In this document: positions 30,984 through 39,771 of the stretch, piece by piece
Position numbering within the stretch: the first letter of the stretch is position 1
How the letters are laid out: each line of letters begins with the position of its first letter
Assembly: GCF_014224355.1 (NCBI RefSeq)
Contig: NZ_VNWP01000001.1
Coordinates: 124,001 to 188,000, forward strand
Direction: 5' to 3'
DNA: 64,000 bases
Origin: Synechococcus sp. BSA11S
GTDB lineage: Bacteria; Cyanobacteriota; Cyanobacteriia; PCC-6307; Cyanobiaceae
Program-made: the position numbers and the translations under genes
The notes under the pieces: generated by a model
What the model saw: the letters and a program-made list of their open reading frames with translations, nothing else
Told to the model about the DNA's origin: nothing
Database searches by the model: none

Positions 30984-32510
30984 GTGTCGCACCAGCGTTC
31001 GAATCCGCTGCTCGCCCTGCCGTTCGAGCCGTCGCTCGAGGGCCTTGGCCCCGACTACTGGGACGTGGTGGAGGCGGCCCGCTTCCCGCTCACCCAGCTG
31101 CGCTTCCGCAACGACGACCTGCTGGTTCAGCTCGGCCTCGATCCGGCTGCCATCAGTGATGGGAATCTGGAGGCCGCCTATGGCCGTTTCGAGGCGCGCA
31201 CTCCCCTGCTGGCCCTGCGTTACCACGGCTATCAGTTCGGCAGCTACAACCCCTTCCTCGGGGACGGCCGTGGCTTTCTCTACGGCCAGCTGCGCGACTG
31301 CAGGGGTGATCTGCAGGACCTGGGCACCAAGGGCTCCGGGACCACCCCCTGGAGCCGGGGTGGGGATGGCCGCCTCACCCTCAAGGGCGGGGTGCGTGAG
31401 CTGATCGCCTCCGAAGCCCTGCATCGCCTGGGTGTCTCCACCAGCCGCACCCTCAGCCTGGTGGAGACCGGCGAGGACCTCTGGCGGGGCGACGAACCCT
31501 CCCCGACCCGCAGCTCGGTGATGGTGCGCCTGGCCCGCACCCACCTGCGCTTCGGCACCTGTGAACGGCTGCTGCACCGGCGTGAGCCCCAGGCGTTGGA
31601 GCGCTTGCTCCGTCACGTGGTGCGGGTCTACTACCCCCACATCTCCGAGGACCATCCAGTAGGCCCTGGCGGGAACAGCGAACCTGCCCTGCTGGCCTTC
31701 TACGGCGAACTGGTGGAGCGGGTGGCCCAGCTGGCCGCGCAATGGATGGCTGCCGGCTTCACCCATGGGGTGCTCAATACCGACAACATGTCGCTGGCCG
31801 GGGAGAGCTTCGACTACGGCCCCTTCGCCTTCCTCGAGGGCTGGGATCCGGGGTTCACCGCGGCCTACTTCGACCACAGCGGTCTCTATGCCTATGGCCA
31901 GCAGCCTCTGATCTGCCACCACAACCTGCGTCTCCTGCAGGAACCGCTGGCGATGCTGCTGCCCAGGGCTGAGCTCGAATCCAGGCTGGAGCGCTTTGCA
32001 CCTGCCTACGACACCCATTACCACGCCCGCCTGATGCGCAGGCTGGGCTTCGATGCCGTGGCCCTGGCCGCGATCGAGCCGGAGCGCCCCGACCCCGTGC
32101 CTCTGACCCTGCAGTTGCTGGCGTCCTGGCCCGTGGCCTACGGCGACTTCTTTTCGGCCCTGGCCGATCGGATCGAGCGCGGCGGGGTGCCCCAGGATCC
32201 CGAGCAGCTCAGCCCCTTCGTGGCTGGATGCGCTGATCCCCCGCGCCAGGCCTGGCAGGCCTGGCGGGATGCCTGGTGGGCGAGCAGCCAGGCCCTCACG
32301 AGCGAACGGCAGGCCACGATCGCCCCCACGTTGCGGCGCTGGAATCTGCCCGAGCCGCCGGTGCGTTCATGCATCGAGCGGATCTGGGCGGATATCGATG
32401 AGCACGACAACTGGCAGCCCCTGCATGACTGGTTGGACCGGTGCGGATCCAGCCACAGTGCCGGATCCGGGTGCTCGGCGCTACAGCTTCCTCGCTTGGA
32501 TTCTGTCTGA
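30984..32510 (+). CDS. selO: Protein adenylyltransferase SelO (YdiU)
   Basis: Pseudokinase-fold enzyme that moves AMP from ATP to protein Ser/Thr/Tyr; in known cases linked to redox control. Conserved SelO blocks are present: LRYHGYQFGSYNPFLGDGR, LGTKGSGTTPWSRGGDGRL, VRELIASEALHRLGV, and the metal/ATP motif HGVLNTDNMSLAGESFDYGPF. I start at GTG 30984 (the frame runs upstream to 30903). 508 residues is the usual size; no C-terminal selenocysteine or CxxC was seen. It faces away from the membrane glycosyltransferase-like gene with about 60 bases between starts. Confidence 0.93.
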   Translation: MSHQRSNPLLALPFEPSLEGLGPDYWDVVEAARFPLTQLRFRNDDLLVQLGLDPAAISDGNLEAAYGRFEARTPLLALRYHGYQFGSYNPFLGDGRGFLYGQLRDCRGDLQDLGTKGSGTTPWSRGGDGRLTLKGGVRELIASEALHRLGVSTSRTLSLVETGEDLWRGDEPSPTRSSVMVRLARTHLRFGTCERLLHRREPQALERLLRHVVRVYYPHISEDHPVGPGGNSEPALLAFYGELVERVAQLAAQWMAAGFTHGVLNTDNMSLAGESFDYGPFAFLEGWDPGFTAAYFDHSGLYAYGQQPLICHHNLRLLQEPLAMLLPRAELESRLERFAPAYDTHYHARLMRRLGFDAVALAAIEPERPDPVPLTLQLLASWPVAYGDFFSALADRIERGGVPQDPEQLSPFVAGCADPPRQAWQAWRDAWWASSQALTSERQATIAPTLRRWNLPEPPVRSCIERIWADIDEHDNWQPLHDWLDRCGSSHSAGSGCSALQLPRLDSV

Positions 32511-32546
32511 ATTCGTCTATCGATTTCCCCGCTGGAATGTGCAGCC

Positions 32547-32735
32547 ATGACCTCCGAACAGGCCGCCCAACTGATTGACGACACCCTGGATCTTGTGCAC
32601 CAACGTCTTCAGGCGCTTGACGCGGTCCAGAAACGTCGGGAGCACAAAGCTCTTGCCGAGGAATTTCGCGAGTGGCGTCAACCCAGTGGCGGTCACATCG
32701 ACCTGATGCTCTGCCCTGGCTTCGGGGGCGGCTGA
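32547..32735 (+). CDS. Small helical protein of unknown function
   Basis: 62 residues from an ATG 36 bases after selO. The first half is a clean helix (AAQLIDDTLDLVHQRLQALD, then KRREHKALAEEFREWRQP); the end (GHIDLMLCPGFGGG) is unlike a helix. Support comes from the position downstream of selO, a sensible amphipathic pattern and the ATG; there is no family I can name. Its last 43 bases overlap the 3' end of the DUF2062 gene on the opposite strand, so the C-terminal residues are encoded within that overlap. Confidence 0.55.
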   Translation: MTSEQAAQLIDDTLDLVHQRLQALDAVQKRREHKALAEEFREWRQPSGGHIDLMLCPGFGGG

Positions 32736-33226
32736 CGCAGCATCCAGCGCCAGTAGGTGAGCCCCACCACCGAAGCGGAGCTGGCCCCGACGATCGTGGA
32801 GCCGAGAATCAGCCGGCTCGTGAATGACCAGCCCAGCTCCCAGAATCCATGCTGTTTCAGAATGGCCATGCTGGGCCATCCATGGCCCGGACCCAGCAGC
32901 CAGGTGCCCAGCTGGTAGTTGAACCAGTACAGCGGTACGTACGTGAAGGGGTTGCTGATCCAGGTGCCGGCGGCTGCCAGCAGGTGATTGCCTCTCACCA
33001 GGCTGGCCAGCGCCACCCCCAGCAGAGTCTGCAACCCGAAGAAGGGGAAGCAGCCGCAGAACACACCGGCGGCGAGCCCCCGCGCCCGCTGAGCGGGGCT
33101 GCCCTCCTGCTCCCAAAGCCAGCGGATCCAGTGGCGGACCCTGGTCAGGGTCGCTGAACACCAACGCCGCCAACGAGACTGGCGGGGACCCTGATCGTTG
33201 GGCTGCTTGGACTCGGACGACACCAT
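32693..33226 (-). CDS. DUF2062 membrane protein
   Basis: 177 residues, with the DUF2062 core: GLAAGVFCGCFPFFGLQTLLG, NPFTYVPLYWFNYQLGTWLLG and two further hydrophobic segments toward the C-terminus. The family is an integral membrane one of unknown role, sometimes found fused to glycosyltransferases. The ATG at 33226 lies 29 bases inside the divergent mnmE gene, so the two 5' ends overlap, and its 3' end overlaps the small gene on the other strand by 43 bases. Confidence 0.88.
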   Translation of the reverse strand: MVSSESKQPNDQGPRQSRWRRWCSATLTRVRHWIRWLWEQEGSPAQRARGLAAGVFCGCFPFFGLQTLLGVALASLVRGNHLLAAAGTWISNPFTYVPLYWFNYQLGTWLLGPGHGWPSMAILKQHGFWELGWSFTSRLILGSTIVGASSASVVGLTYWRWMLRQPPPKPGQSIRSM

Positions 33227-34559
33227 TGCTGCGATCGCGACGGCGCTGGCGCCCGGAGAGGGAAGTGTGGCGATCGTAAGAATGTCTGGCCTCCGGGCGG
33301 AGGCGATCGGCCGGAGCCTGTTCGTGGCCCCCGGGGATCAGCCCTGGGCGAGCCACCGCGTGCTCTACGGCCATGTGCGGGATCCCTCCAGTGGCGAGCG
33401 GTTGGATGAGGCCCTGCTGCTGCTGATGAAGGCTCCCCGCAGCTTCACCCGGGAAGACGTGGTGGAGATCCACTGCCACGGCGGTCTTGTTGCTGTGGCG
33501 CGGGTGCTGGAGCTGGTGCTCCGCTGTGGCGCCCGTCTGGCGCGGCCTGGGGAATTCAGCCAGCGAGCGTTCCTCAATGGCCGTCTCGATCTCACCCGTG
33601 CTGAGGCGATCAGTGATCTGATCACGGCCCGCAGCCGACGGGCGGCCCAGCTGGCGGTGGCGGGCCTCGATGGCGGCCTGCAGCGACGGATCAGCGCTCT
33701 GCGCGAACGCCTGCTCGATCAGCTGGCGGAGCTGGAGGCCCGGGTCGATTTCGAGGAGGACCTGCCCCCTCTCGACCCGGAGGCCCTGGTGGCGCAACTG
33801 GAGGCGGTGCGTGGGGATCTCAGACAGCTGGTGGCCGAGGCCAGCGAGGGCCAGCTGTTGCGCGAGGGCCTGAGGGTGGCGATCGTTGGCCGCCCCAACG
33901 TGGGGAAATCCAGTCTGCTCAATGCACTCAGCCGTCGGGAGCGAGCCATCGTGACCGAGTTGCCGGGCACCACCCGCGATCTGGTGGAGAGCGAGCTTGT
34001 GCTGCAGGGGGTGCCGCTCACCCTGCTCGACACTGCCGGCATCCGTGCCACCGACGATCCGGTGGAGCGCCAGGGCATCGCGCGCAGCCGCCAGGCCCTG
34101 GCCTCCGCCGACGCGGTGCTGCTGCTGGTGGACCTGAGTGAGGGCTGGACCGCGGCCGACGCCGATCTCTCAGCCCAGCTGCCTGCCGGGGTGCCCGCCC
34201 TGGTGGTGGGCAACAAGAGCGATTGCGCCGCAGGCCCTCCCCCGGCCCCAGTGGATGTGGGGATCAGCGCCCTCACCGGCAGTGGCCTCGAGGACCTGGC
34301 GGCGGCGCTGCTCTCCCGCTGCGGCCTCAGCCTGGGCCCAGGGCTTCAGGTGGCCCTCAACGCCCGTCAGCGGGATCTGGCGGCGGCTGCCGCCACCAGC
34401 CTGGGTGACTCCCTGGAGGCGGCCGCCACCGGGCTGCCCTGGGATTTCTGGACGATCGACCTGCGTCAGGCGGTGCGCAGCCTGGGTGAAATCACCGGTG
34501 AAGAGGTGAGCGAAGCGGTGCTCGATCGGGTCTTCTCCCGTTTCTGCATCGGCAAGTGA
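33198..34559 (+). CDS. mnmE: tRNA modification GTPase MnmE (TrmE)
   Basis: With MnmG, modifies the wobble uridine of several tRNAs (cmnm5U or nm5U group). Seen: N-terminal folate-binding domain (DTIAAIATALAPGEGSVAIV), helical region, G domain with GRPNVGKSSLLNALS, DTAGIR and NKSD, and the C-terminal catalytic Cys motif FCIGK. 453 residues. Only TTG codons (33198 or 33207) can start it; both lie within the divergent DUF2062 gene. nadC follows after 44 bases on the same strand. Confidence 0.96.
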   Translation: MGCLDSDDTIAAIATALAPGEGSVAIVRMSGLRAEAIGRSLFVAPGDQPWASHRVLYGHVRDPSSGERLDEALLLLMKAPRSFTREDVVEIHCHGGLVAVARVLELVLRCGARLARPGEFSQRAFLNGRLDLTRAEAISDLITARSRRAAQLAVAGLDGGLQRRISALRERLLDQLAELEARVDFEEDLPPLDPEALVAQLEAVRGDLRQLVAEASEGQLLREGLRVAIVGRPNVGKSSLLNALSRRERAIVTELPGTTRDLVESELVLQGVPLTLLDTAGIRATDDPVERQGIARSRQALASADAVLLLVDLSEGWTAADADLSAQLPAGVPALVVGNKSDCAAGPPPAPVDVGISALTGSGLEDLAAALLSRCGLSLGPGLQVALNARQRDLAAAAATSLGDSLEAAATGLPWDFWTIDLRQAVRSLGEITGEEVSEAVLDRVFSRFCIGK

Positions 34560-34603
34560 GGCCTCCTCGGCCGGCAGGATGATGGGCTCACCCGTCGACG
34601 TCG

Positions 34604-35500
34604 TTGTTGGCCATTCCTGAGCGTGTCCTCGCGGCCGCCTCCCTGCTCAGCCAGCCTCGTCTGGAGCCCCTGCTGCGCTCCTGGCTGGCTGAAGACATCG
34701 GTCGCGGGGACCTCAGCGCCGCCGCGCTTGTGGGCCGCACCGGATCGGCGGGCTGGACGACCCGGCGTGCGGGGATCTTCTGCGGCGGCCTGCTGGTGGA
34801 ACCGCTGTTCCGCTTGCTCGATGCCTCGGTGCAGGTGAGCCTGTTGGTGGCCGACGGGGAGGCGGTGGAGCCCGGTCAGCGGCTGCTGGAGCTGTCGGGT
34901 CCGGCAACGGCTCTGGTGGCCGGTGAGCGTACGGCCCTCAACCTGGCCATGCGCCTCTCGGGCATCGCCACCGCCACCGCGGCGCTGGTGGCGGAGCTGA
35001 GCGGAACTGGGGTGGGGCTGGCCGACACCCGCAAGACCACCCCGGGGCTGCGGCTGCTGGAGAAATATGCCGTGCGCTGTGGCGGCGGCATCAATCACCG
35101 CTGCGGCCTCGATGATGCTGCGATGCTCAAGGAAAACCACCTGGCCTGGGCTGGCGGGGTGGCCGACGCCGTGGCCGCGGTGCGTGCGGCTGGCCCCTGG
35201 CCGGCCCGGGTGATCGTGGAGGCGGAACGGGCAGACGAGGCGGTTCGGGCGATTGGCGCCGGGGCCGATGGGGTGCTGCTTGATGGCTTCACGCCCGAGG
35301 CCCTGCTGACGCTGGTGCCGCAGCTGCGCCGGCAAGCGGAGGAACGGGGCACCCGGGTGGTTCTGGAGGCTTCCGGCGTGGATCCCGATCACCTGCGCGC
35401 CTACGCCGCCACGGGGATCGATCTGATTTCCACCAGTGCCCCGATCACCCGCAGTCCCTGGCTGGATCTGAGCATGCGCTACGAGGCCCTGCCGGCCTGA
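34604..35500 (+). CDS. nadC: Nicotinate-nucleotide pyrophosphorylase (carboxylating)
   Basis: Converts quinolinate and PRPP to nicotinate mononucleotide in de novo NAD synthesis. The 298-residue product carries the QPRTase motifs LAEDIGRGDLSAAAL, GERTALNLAMRLSGIAT, ADTRKTTPGLRLLEKYAV, GGINHRCGLDDAAMLKENH and the C-terminal TGIDLISTSAP. TTG 34604 is the only reasonable start. Its last 22 bases overlap the 3' end of stpA on the other strand; this junction begins the compatible-solute region. Confidence 0.95.
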   Translation: MLAIPERVLAAASLLSQPRLEPLLRSWLAEDIGRGDLSAAALVGRTGSAGWTTRRAGIFCGGLLVEPLFRLLDASVQVSLLVADGEAVEPGQRLLELSGPATALVAGERTALNLAMRLSGIATATAALVAELSGTGVGLADTRKTTPGLRLLEKYAVRCGGGINHRCGLDDAAMLKENHLAWAGGVADAVAAVRAAGPWPARVIVEAERADEAVRAIGAGADGVLLDGFTPEALLTLVPQLRRQAEERGTRVVLEASGVDPDHLRAYAATGIDLISTSAPITRSPWLDLSMRYEALPA

Positions 35501-36735
35501 GGGCCCTCGGGCGGCTGGCGCGCCGCCAGGGTGCGGAACCAGCGGATGTACTGCCTCGGCCCGCCGGCCATGGTCGTGTCGATCCGCAGGGGATCCTCGG
35601 GATCACTGAGACCGGCCAGGCGGCCATCGGCCAGAGAGGGACGATCCACTTCGCCGCCGCTGCTGTCCACCAGCACCACCCGGTTGGCGGTGCCGAAGCT
35701 CTCCCCCAGCTCCTGCAGCAGGGTGAGGAAGCCCCGGTCGCTTCCGCCCCGCAGCCAGCCTCCGCCCATCCCCGCCGGCTGTGAGGTGATCGTGTCGCCC
35801 ACCCCCACCAGCCGCGGCATCTGGGTTGGATCGATGTGGCTGCGGCACAGCTCCAGCAGGCCGGCGTGGTCGTGGGGGGCGTTGCGCACATGGAACTCCC
35901 CGCCCAGGGGTGCCGTGCCCGTGCGGCGCTGGATGAATTGATTGATCAGCACCAGCAGGCCCACCTCCTTGAGGGCGCCGCGCAGCATCAGCTGGAAATC
36001 CGTGGTGCCGCTGCCTTCTGGATCCGCAGGCTTCAGGCGTTCCCGGCCGTCCACGTGGCCCAGGTTGGGGGCCAGATGCACAAAGAACGACTCTCCCAGC
36101 CCGGCTGACGCTGCCTGCTCAAGCAGGGACTCCATCAGCTCCAGGGCCAGCGCCTGCAGATCCTGCTGCCGGCCCACCTCGCCGCCGATCGCCGCCAGCA
36201 GGGGATTCAGGTTGAGGCTTGGCGAGAGGGGGTTGTCGAGCACGGCCGCTGCGATCAGCTCGGCCCTGTGCTCCTGGGCTGGCGGTGGCAGCAGGGGGGG
36301 CAGTCGCTCCTCCAGCGCGGCGTGCAGCCATGCCGGAACCGCGGCCAGAAAGCGAAGCTCCGCCTGGCTCACCCCCGGGTGCGTCACCCGGCCATGGGGG
36401 CTCTGCAGCTGCACGCCGCCGGCGCCCAGTCCCGGCAGGTACAGCCCCTCGGCGGCTGGGTCCGCCACGCCGGCCAGGGCCTGCTCCACCAGCCGGTTCA
36501 CCCCACGGCTGCCGTCATGCTCGCCGTTGGTGAGTACCGCAAACCGTCCCTCCAGCTGCCTTGCGGCCCTCAGGTAGTCGGGATCCAGCAGGCGCCGGCG
36601 CGGATCGTGGACCAGCTCCATGCAAACCCCATCGAGGTCCTGCACGAGCAGCCACGGGGTGCCTCCGCTGAGCTCCTCCAGCAGCCCATCGGGGTTCAGC
36701 CAGGCCTGGGCCGGGGATCGTGGTTGGGCGTTCAT
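35479..36735 (-). CDS. stpA: Glucosylglycerol-3-phosphate phosphatase
   Basis: Removes the phosphate from glucosylglycerol-3-phosphate, the second step of glucosylglycerol synthesis for salt tolerance. The 418-residue protein has a HAD-like N-terminal motif (VQDLDGVCMELVHDP) followed by RFAVLTNGEHDGSRGVNRL, and the family's conserved C-terminal half (GVGDTITSQPAGMGGGWLRG, NRVVLVDSSGGEVDRPSL, TTMAGGPRQYIRWF). Length and motifs fit the Salt_tol_Pase family. The start ATG overlaps the GH13 stop by four bases, so they form an operon. ggpS lies about 7 kb to the right, in the same orientation. Confidence 0.9.
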   Translation of the reverse strand: MNAQPRSPAQAWLNPDGLLEELSGGTPWLLVQDLDGVCMELVHDPRRRLLDPDYLRAARQLEGRFAVLTNGEHDGSRGVNRLVEQALAGVADPAAEGLYLPGLGAGGVQLQSPHGRVTHPGVSQAELRFLAAVPAWLHAALEERLPPLLPPPAQEHRAELIAAAVLDNPLSPSLNLNPLLAAIGGEVGRQQDLQALALELMESLLEQAASAGLGESFFVHLAPNLGHVDGRERLKPADPEGSGTTDFQLMLRGALKEVGLLVLINQFIQRRTGTAPLGGEFHVRNAPHDHAGLLELCRSHIDPTQMPRLVGVGDTITSQPAGMGGGWLRGGSDRGFLTLLQELGESFGTANRVVLVDSSGGEVDRPSLADGRLAGLSDPEDPLRIDTTMAGGPRQYIRWFRTLAARQPPEGPQAGRAS

Positions 36736-38174
36736 GCTGAGGGTTCGGAGAGGATCAACGCCGAGTGCCCGGCCAGAGAGGCCGTGGTTTCAGCGACGGC
36801 GGGGGCGCTTGCCCAGAGCGGCGTTCCTTGGACGGGCGGGGCCAGGGGCAGTGACGCCTCACCGCGGTTGATCGCCACCCAGACACGCTCAAGACCCTCG
36901 CCGCGCCGCAGCAGCAGCAGGTCGTCATGGGGGCTCTCGAGGAGCTGGAGGGTGGCCGAGCGCAGCGCCGGAAGGCACCTGCGCAGGGCGGCCAGCTCCC
37001 GCAACCAGTCCGCCAGGGCGCCCCCGGGGCTGTCCCAGGGGTAAGCCTCCCGGCAGCCAGGCTCCGGCCCCCCGTCGAGGCCCATCTCGGTGCCGTAATA
37101 CACGCAAGGGGCTCCCGGCAGCAGGAAGAGGAACAGCAGGGAAAGACGCAGGGCGTCCCTGTCGCCGCCGAGGGCATGCAGGGCTCGGGGGGTGTCGTGG
37201 CTGTCGAGCAGGTTGAGCATGCAGCAGTTCACCGCTGGTGCATGGCGGCCGAGCAGCTCGTTCAGGCGTTGCTCGAAGCCGGCCCGATCCAGGGGCTGGT
37301 AGGGAGGCTCGGCCAGAGGTGGCAGCTTCAGGTCGTCGCGCACGCTGGTGGCGCCGAAATAGCCGTGGATGCTCCAGGCCAGGGGGTAGTTCATCACCCC
37401 GTCGAATTGGTCGCCCCCCAGCCAGGGCCTGGCATCGCCCCAGATCTCCCCCACGATCCAGGCCTCCGGGTTCTCAGCCCGCACGGTCTGGCGGAACGCG
37501 TCCCAGAACTCGGCCGGCACTTCATCGGGGACATCCAGCCGCCAGCCATCGGCACCGGCGGCGATCCAGGTGCGGGCGACTTCCAGCAGGTGCTCGCGGA
37601 CCGGCGGATGGTCGTGGCGGAATTTCGGCAGGGCCGGATCATTCCACCAGCAGTGATAGCCACAGCTCTGCCCCGCCGTCGGATAGGGGTTCAGCGGCCA
37701 CTGCTCGACGTGAAACCAGTGACGGTAAGGAGACGCCTCCCCGTTTTCCAGCAGATGGTGAAAGGCCCAGAAGCCCCGGCCGCAATGGTTGAACACCCCA
37801 TCGAGGATCAGCCGCATGCCGCGCTGGTGGACGGCCTCGATCAGGGCGTTCAGGGCATCGTTGCCGCCCAGCAGGGGATCCACCTGCAGGTAGTCGTAGG
37901 CGTGGTAACGGTGATTGGCGGCTGAGGCGAACACTGGATTCAGTGACAGGCAGGTGATCCCCAGGTCCTGGAGGTGGTCGAGGGCCTCGATCACTCCGTA
38001 GAGATCCCCGCCCTGGAACCCCTGCAGGGCCGGATCGCTGCCCCAGGGCATCAGCTCAAGCCCGTCCTGGGCCGCCACCTGCCCACTGCGGCGGAAGCGA
38101 TCGGGAAAGATCTGATACACCACCGCATCGGCGACCCAGGCCGGTGATGAGGTTGCTGCCGTTGCAAATCCCAT
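36732..38174 (-). CDS. GH13 alpha-amylase-family glycosidase (neopullulanase-like)
   Basis: Alpha-glucosidic bond hydrolase or transferase of about 480 residues. YQIFPDRF near the N-terminus is the mark of neopullulanase/cyclomaltodextrinase enzymes. Catalytic residues are in place: Asp in GWRLDVPDEV (nucleophile), Glu in IVGEIWGD (acid/base) and Asp in LDSHDTPR. I start at ATG 38174; starts at 38231 and 38255 would run into glpK. Being coupled to stpA suggests a substrate related to glucosylglycerol or its precursors, but a glycogen-debranching role is also possible. No signal peptide, so cytosolic. Confidence 0.82.
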   Translation of the reverse strand: MGFATAATSSPAWVADAVVYQIFPDRFRRSGQVAAQDGLELMPWGSDPALQGFQGGDLYGVIEALDHLQDLGITCLSLNPVFASAANHRYHAYDYLQVDPLLGGNDALNALIEAVHQRGMRLILDGVFNHCGRGFWAFHHLLENGEASPYRHWFHVEQWPLNPYPTAGQSCGYHCWWNDPALPKFRHDHPPVREHLLEVARTWIAAGADGWRLDVPDEVPAEFWDAFRQTVRAENPEAWIVGEIWGDARPWLGGDQFDGVMNYPLAWSIHGYFGATSVRDDLKLPPLAEPPYQPLDRAGFEQRLNELLGRHAPAVNCCMLNLLDSHDTPRALHALGGDRDALRLSLLFLFLLPGAPCVYYGTEMGLDGGPEPGCREAYPWDSPGGALADWLRELAALRRCLPALRSATLQLLESPHDDLLLLRRGEGLERVWVAINRGEASLPLAPPVQGTPLWASAPAVAETTASLAGHSALILSEPSA

Positions 38175-38229
38175 CGCTTGCGCCTGGCATGCCTCCTCCA
38201 GCGCTAGCACAAGCAAAAGCGGTTCCCCC

Positions 38230-39768
38230 ATGCTCTCCCCCCTGTTGTTGAGCATCGATCAGGGCACCACCAGCTCCCGCGCCGCCATCCACGACCTGGA
38301 AGGCCGCCGGTTGCTGAGCCGATCCGTGCCACTGGAGAGTCACTACCCGGCCAATGGCTGGGTGGAGCAGTCGGCCGAGGCCATCTGGCACAGCCAGCTG
38401 CAGGCCCTCCTGCAGCTCGAGCAGGCCCTGAGCCCCGAGCAGCGCCGGGCGGTGGCGGCCTGCGGCATCACCAACCAGCGCGAAACCACCGTGCTCTGGC
38501 GGCGTGGTGGCGGTGAGCCGCTGGCGCCGGCGATCGTGTGGCAGGACGGTCGCACCGCAGCTGTTTGCGAGGAGTGGAAGCGGGCCGGGCTGGAGCCCTT
38601 GTTGCGGGCCCGCACCGGATTGCTGGTGGATCCCTACTTCAGCGCCAGCAAGATCGCCTGGCTGCTGCGGGAGGTGCCCGCCGTGGCCGCGGCGGCGGCC
38701 GATGGTCAGCTCTGCTTCGGCACGGTCGACAGCTGGTTGCTGCAGAAGCTCAGTGCGGGGGGGCGCCATGCCACCGAGTGCAGCAATGCCAGCCGCACGC
38801 TGCTGATGGACCTGGAGAAGCTCTGCTGGGACCCTGACCTGAGCGCTGCCCTGGGCGTGCCGCCCTCGGCGTTGCCGGAGCTGCTGCCCAGTTGCGGCGC
38901 CTTCGGCACCATCGCGGACGGCTTGCCTTTTGCGGGCGTTCCGATCACCGCCATGCTGGGGGACCAGCAGGCGGCCACCCTCGGGCAGGGCTGCCTGGCT
39001 GCAGGTGAAGGCAAGTGCACCTACGGCACGGGAGCCTTCCTGGTGATCAACACGGGGGCCACGATTCACCGCTCCAGCGCGGGCCTGCTGAGCACCGTGG
39101 GCTGGAGTGATGCCGCCGGCCGGCCCACTTACTGCCTGGAGGGGAGTCTGTTCAACGCCGGCACCGCCATCCAGTGGCTGCGTGATGGCCTTGGGCTGAT
39201 CGAGCGCTCCGACCAGGTGAACGAGCTGGCGGCCCGCTGCGACAGCAGTGGGGGGGTGATGCTGGTTCCCGCCTTCACAGGCTGGGGAACGCCCCACTGG
39301 GACCCCACGGCCCGGGGCCTGCTGATCGGTCTCACGCGCGACAGCGGGCCGGCCCAGATCGCCCGGGCGGCCCTGGAGGGGATCGCCCTGGCGGTGGCCA
39401 CCCTGGTGGAGCTGGCGGAGGAGGCCCGCGGCCAGCCCCTGCTGGAACTGGCGGCCGATGGAGGCGCTGCGGCCGCTGACCTCCTGCTGCAGGCTCAGGC
39501 CGATGCCACGGGGTTGCCGGTGCTGCGTCGTGCCGATCTGGAGAGCACCAGCCGCGGGGTGGCTCTGCTGGCGGGTGTCCAGGCGGGTGTGCTGCCCGAT
39601 CTCTCCAGCTGGTCGCGGCTGGCTGATGAGCCGGCACCCCAGCGTTTCTCGCCTCGAATCGACGGGCCGTCGCGGCAGCGTTGGCGGGCCCGATGGCACT
39701 CGGCGGTGGAGCGCAGCCTGCACTGGCATCCTCAGACCGCCAGTGTGGGCGCAGCTGAGTCGAACTGA
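38230..39768 (+). CDS. glpK: Glycerol kinase
   Basis: Phosphorylates glycerol to glycerol-3-phosphate. The 512-residue protein has the FGGY-family signs: LLSIDQGTTSSRAAIHD, WQDGRT, the FAGVPITAMLGDQQAATLGQ block and GTGAFLVINTGA. Length is close to E. coli GlpK. The start is 55 bases from the divergent GH13 start. It probably recovers glycerol from glucosylglycerol breakdown and supplies substrate for GgpS or GlpD. glpD begins four bases after its stop. Confidence 0.96.
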   Translation: MLSPLLLSIDQGTTSSRAAIHDLEGRRLLSRSVPLESHYPANGWVEQSAEAIWHSQLQALLQLEQALSPEQRRAVAACGITNQRETTVLWRRGGGEPLAPAIVWQDGRTAAVCEEWKRAGLEPLLRARTGLLVDPYFSASKIAWLLREVPAVAAAAADGQLCFGTVDSWLLQKLSAGGRHATECSNASRTLLMDLEKLCWDPDLSAALGVPPSALPELLPSCGAFGTIADGLPFAGVPITAMLGDQQAATLGQGCLAAGEGKCTYGTGAFLVINTGATIHRSSAGLLSTVGWSDAAGRPTYCLEGSLFNAGTAIQWLRDGLGLIERSDQVNELAARCDSSGGVMLVPAFTGWGTPHWDPTARGLLIGLTRDSGPAQIARAALEGIALAVATLVELAEEARGQPLLELAADGGAAAADLLLQAQADATGLPVLRRADLESTSRGVALLAGVQAGVLPDLSSWSRLADEPAPQRFSPRIDGPSRQRWRARWHSAVERSLHWHPQTASVGAAESN

Positions 39769-39771
39769 TTG

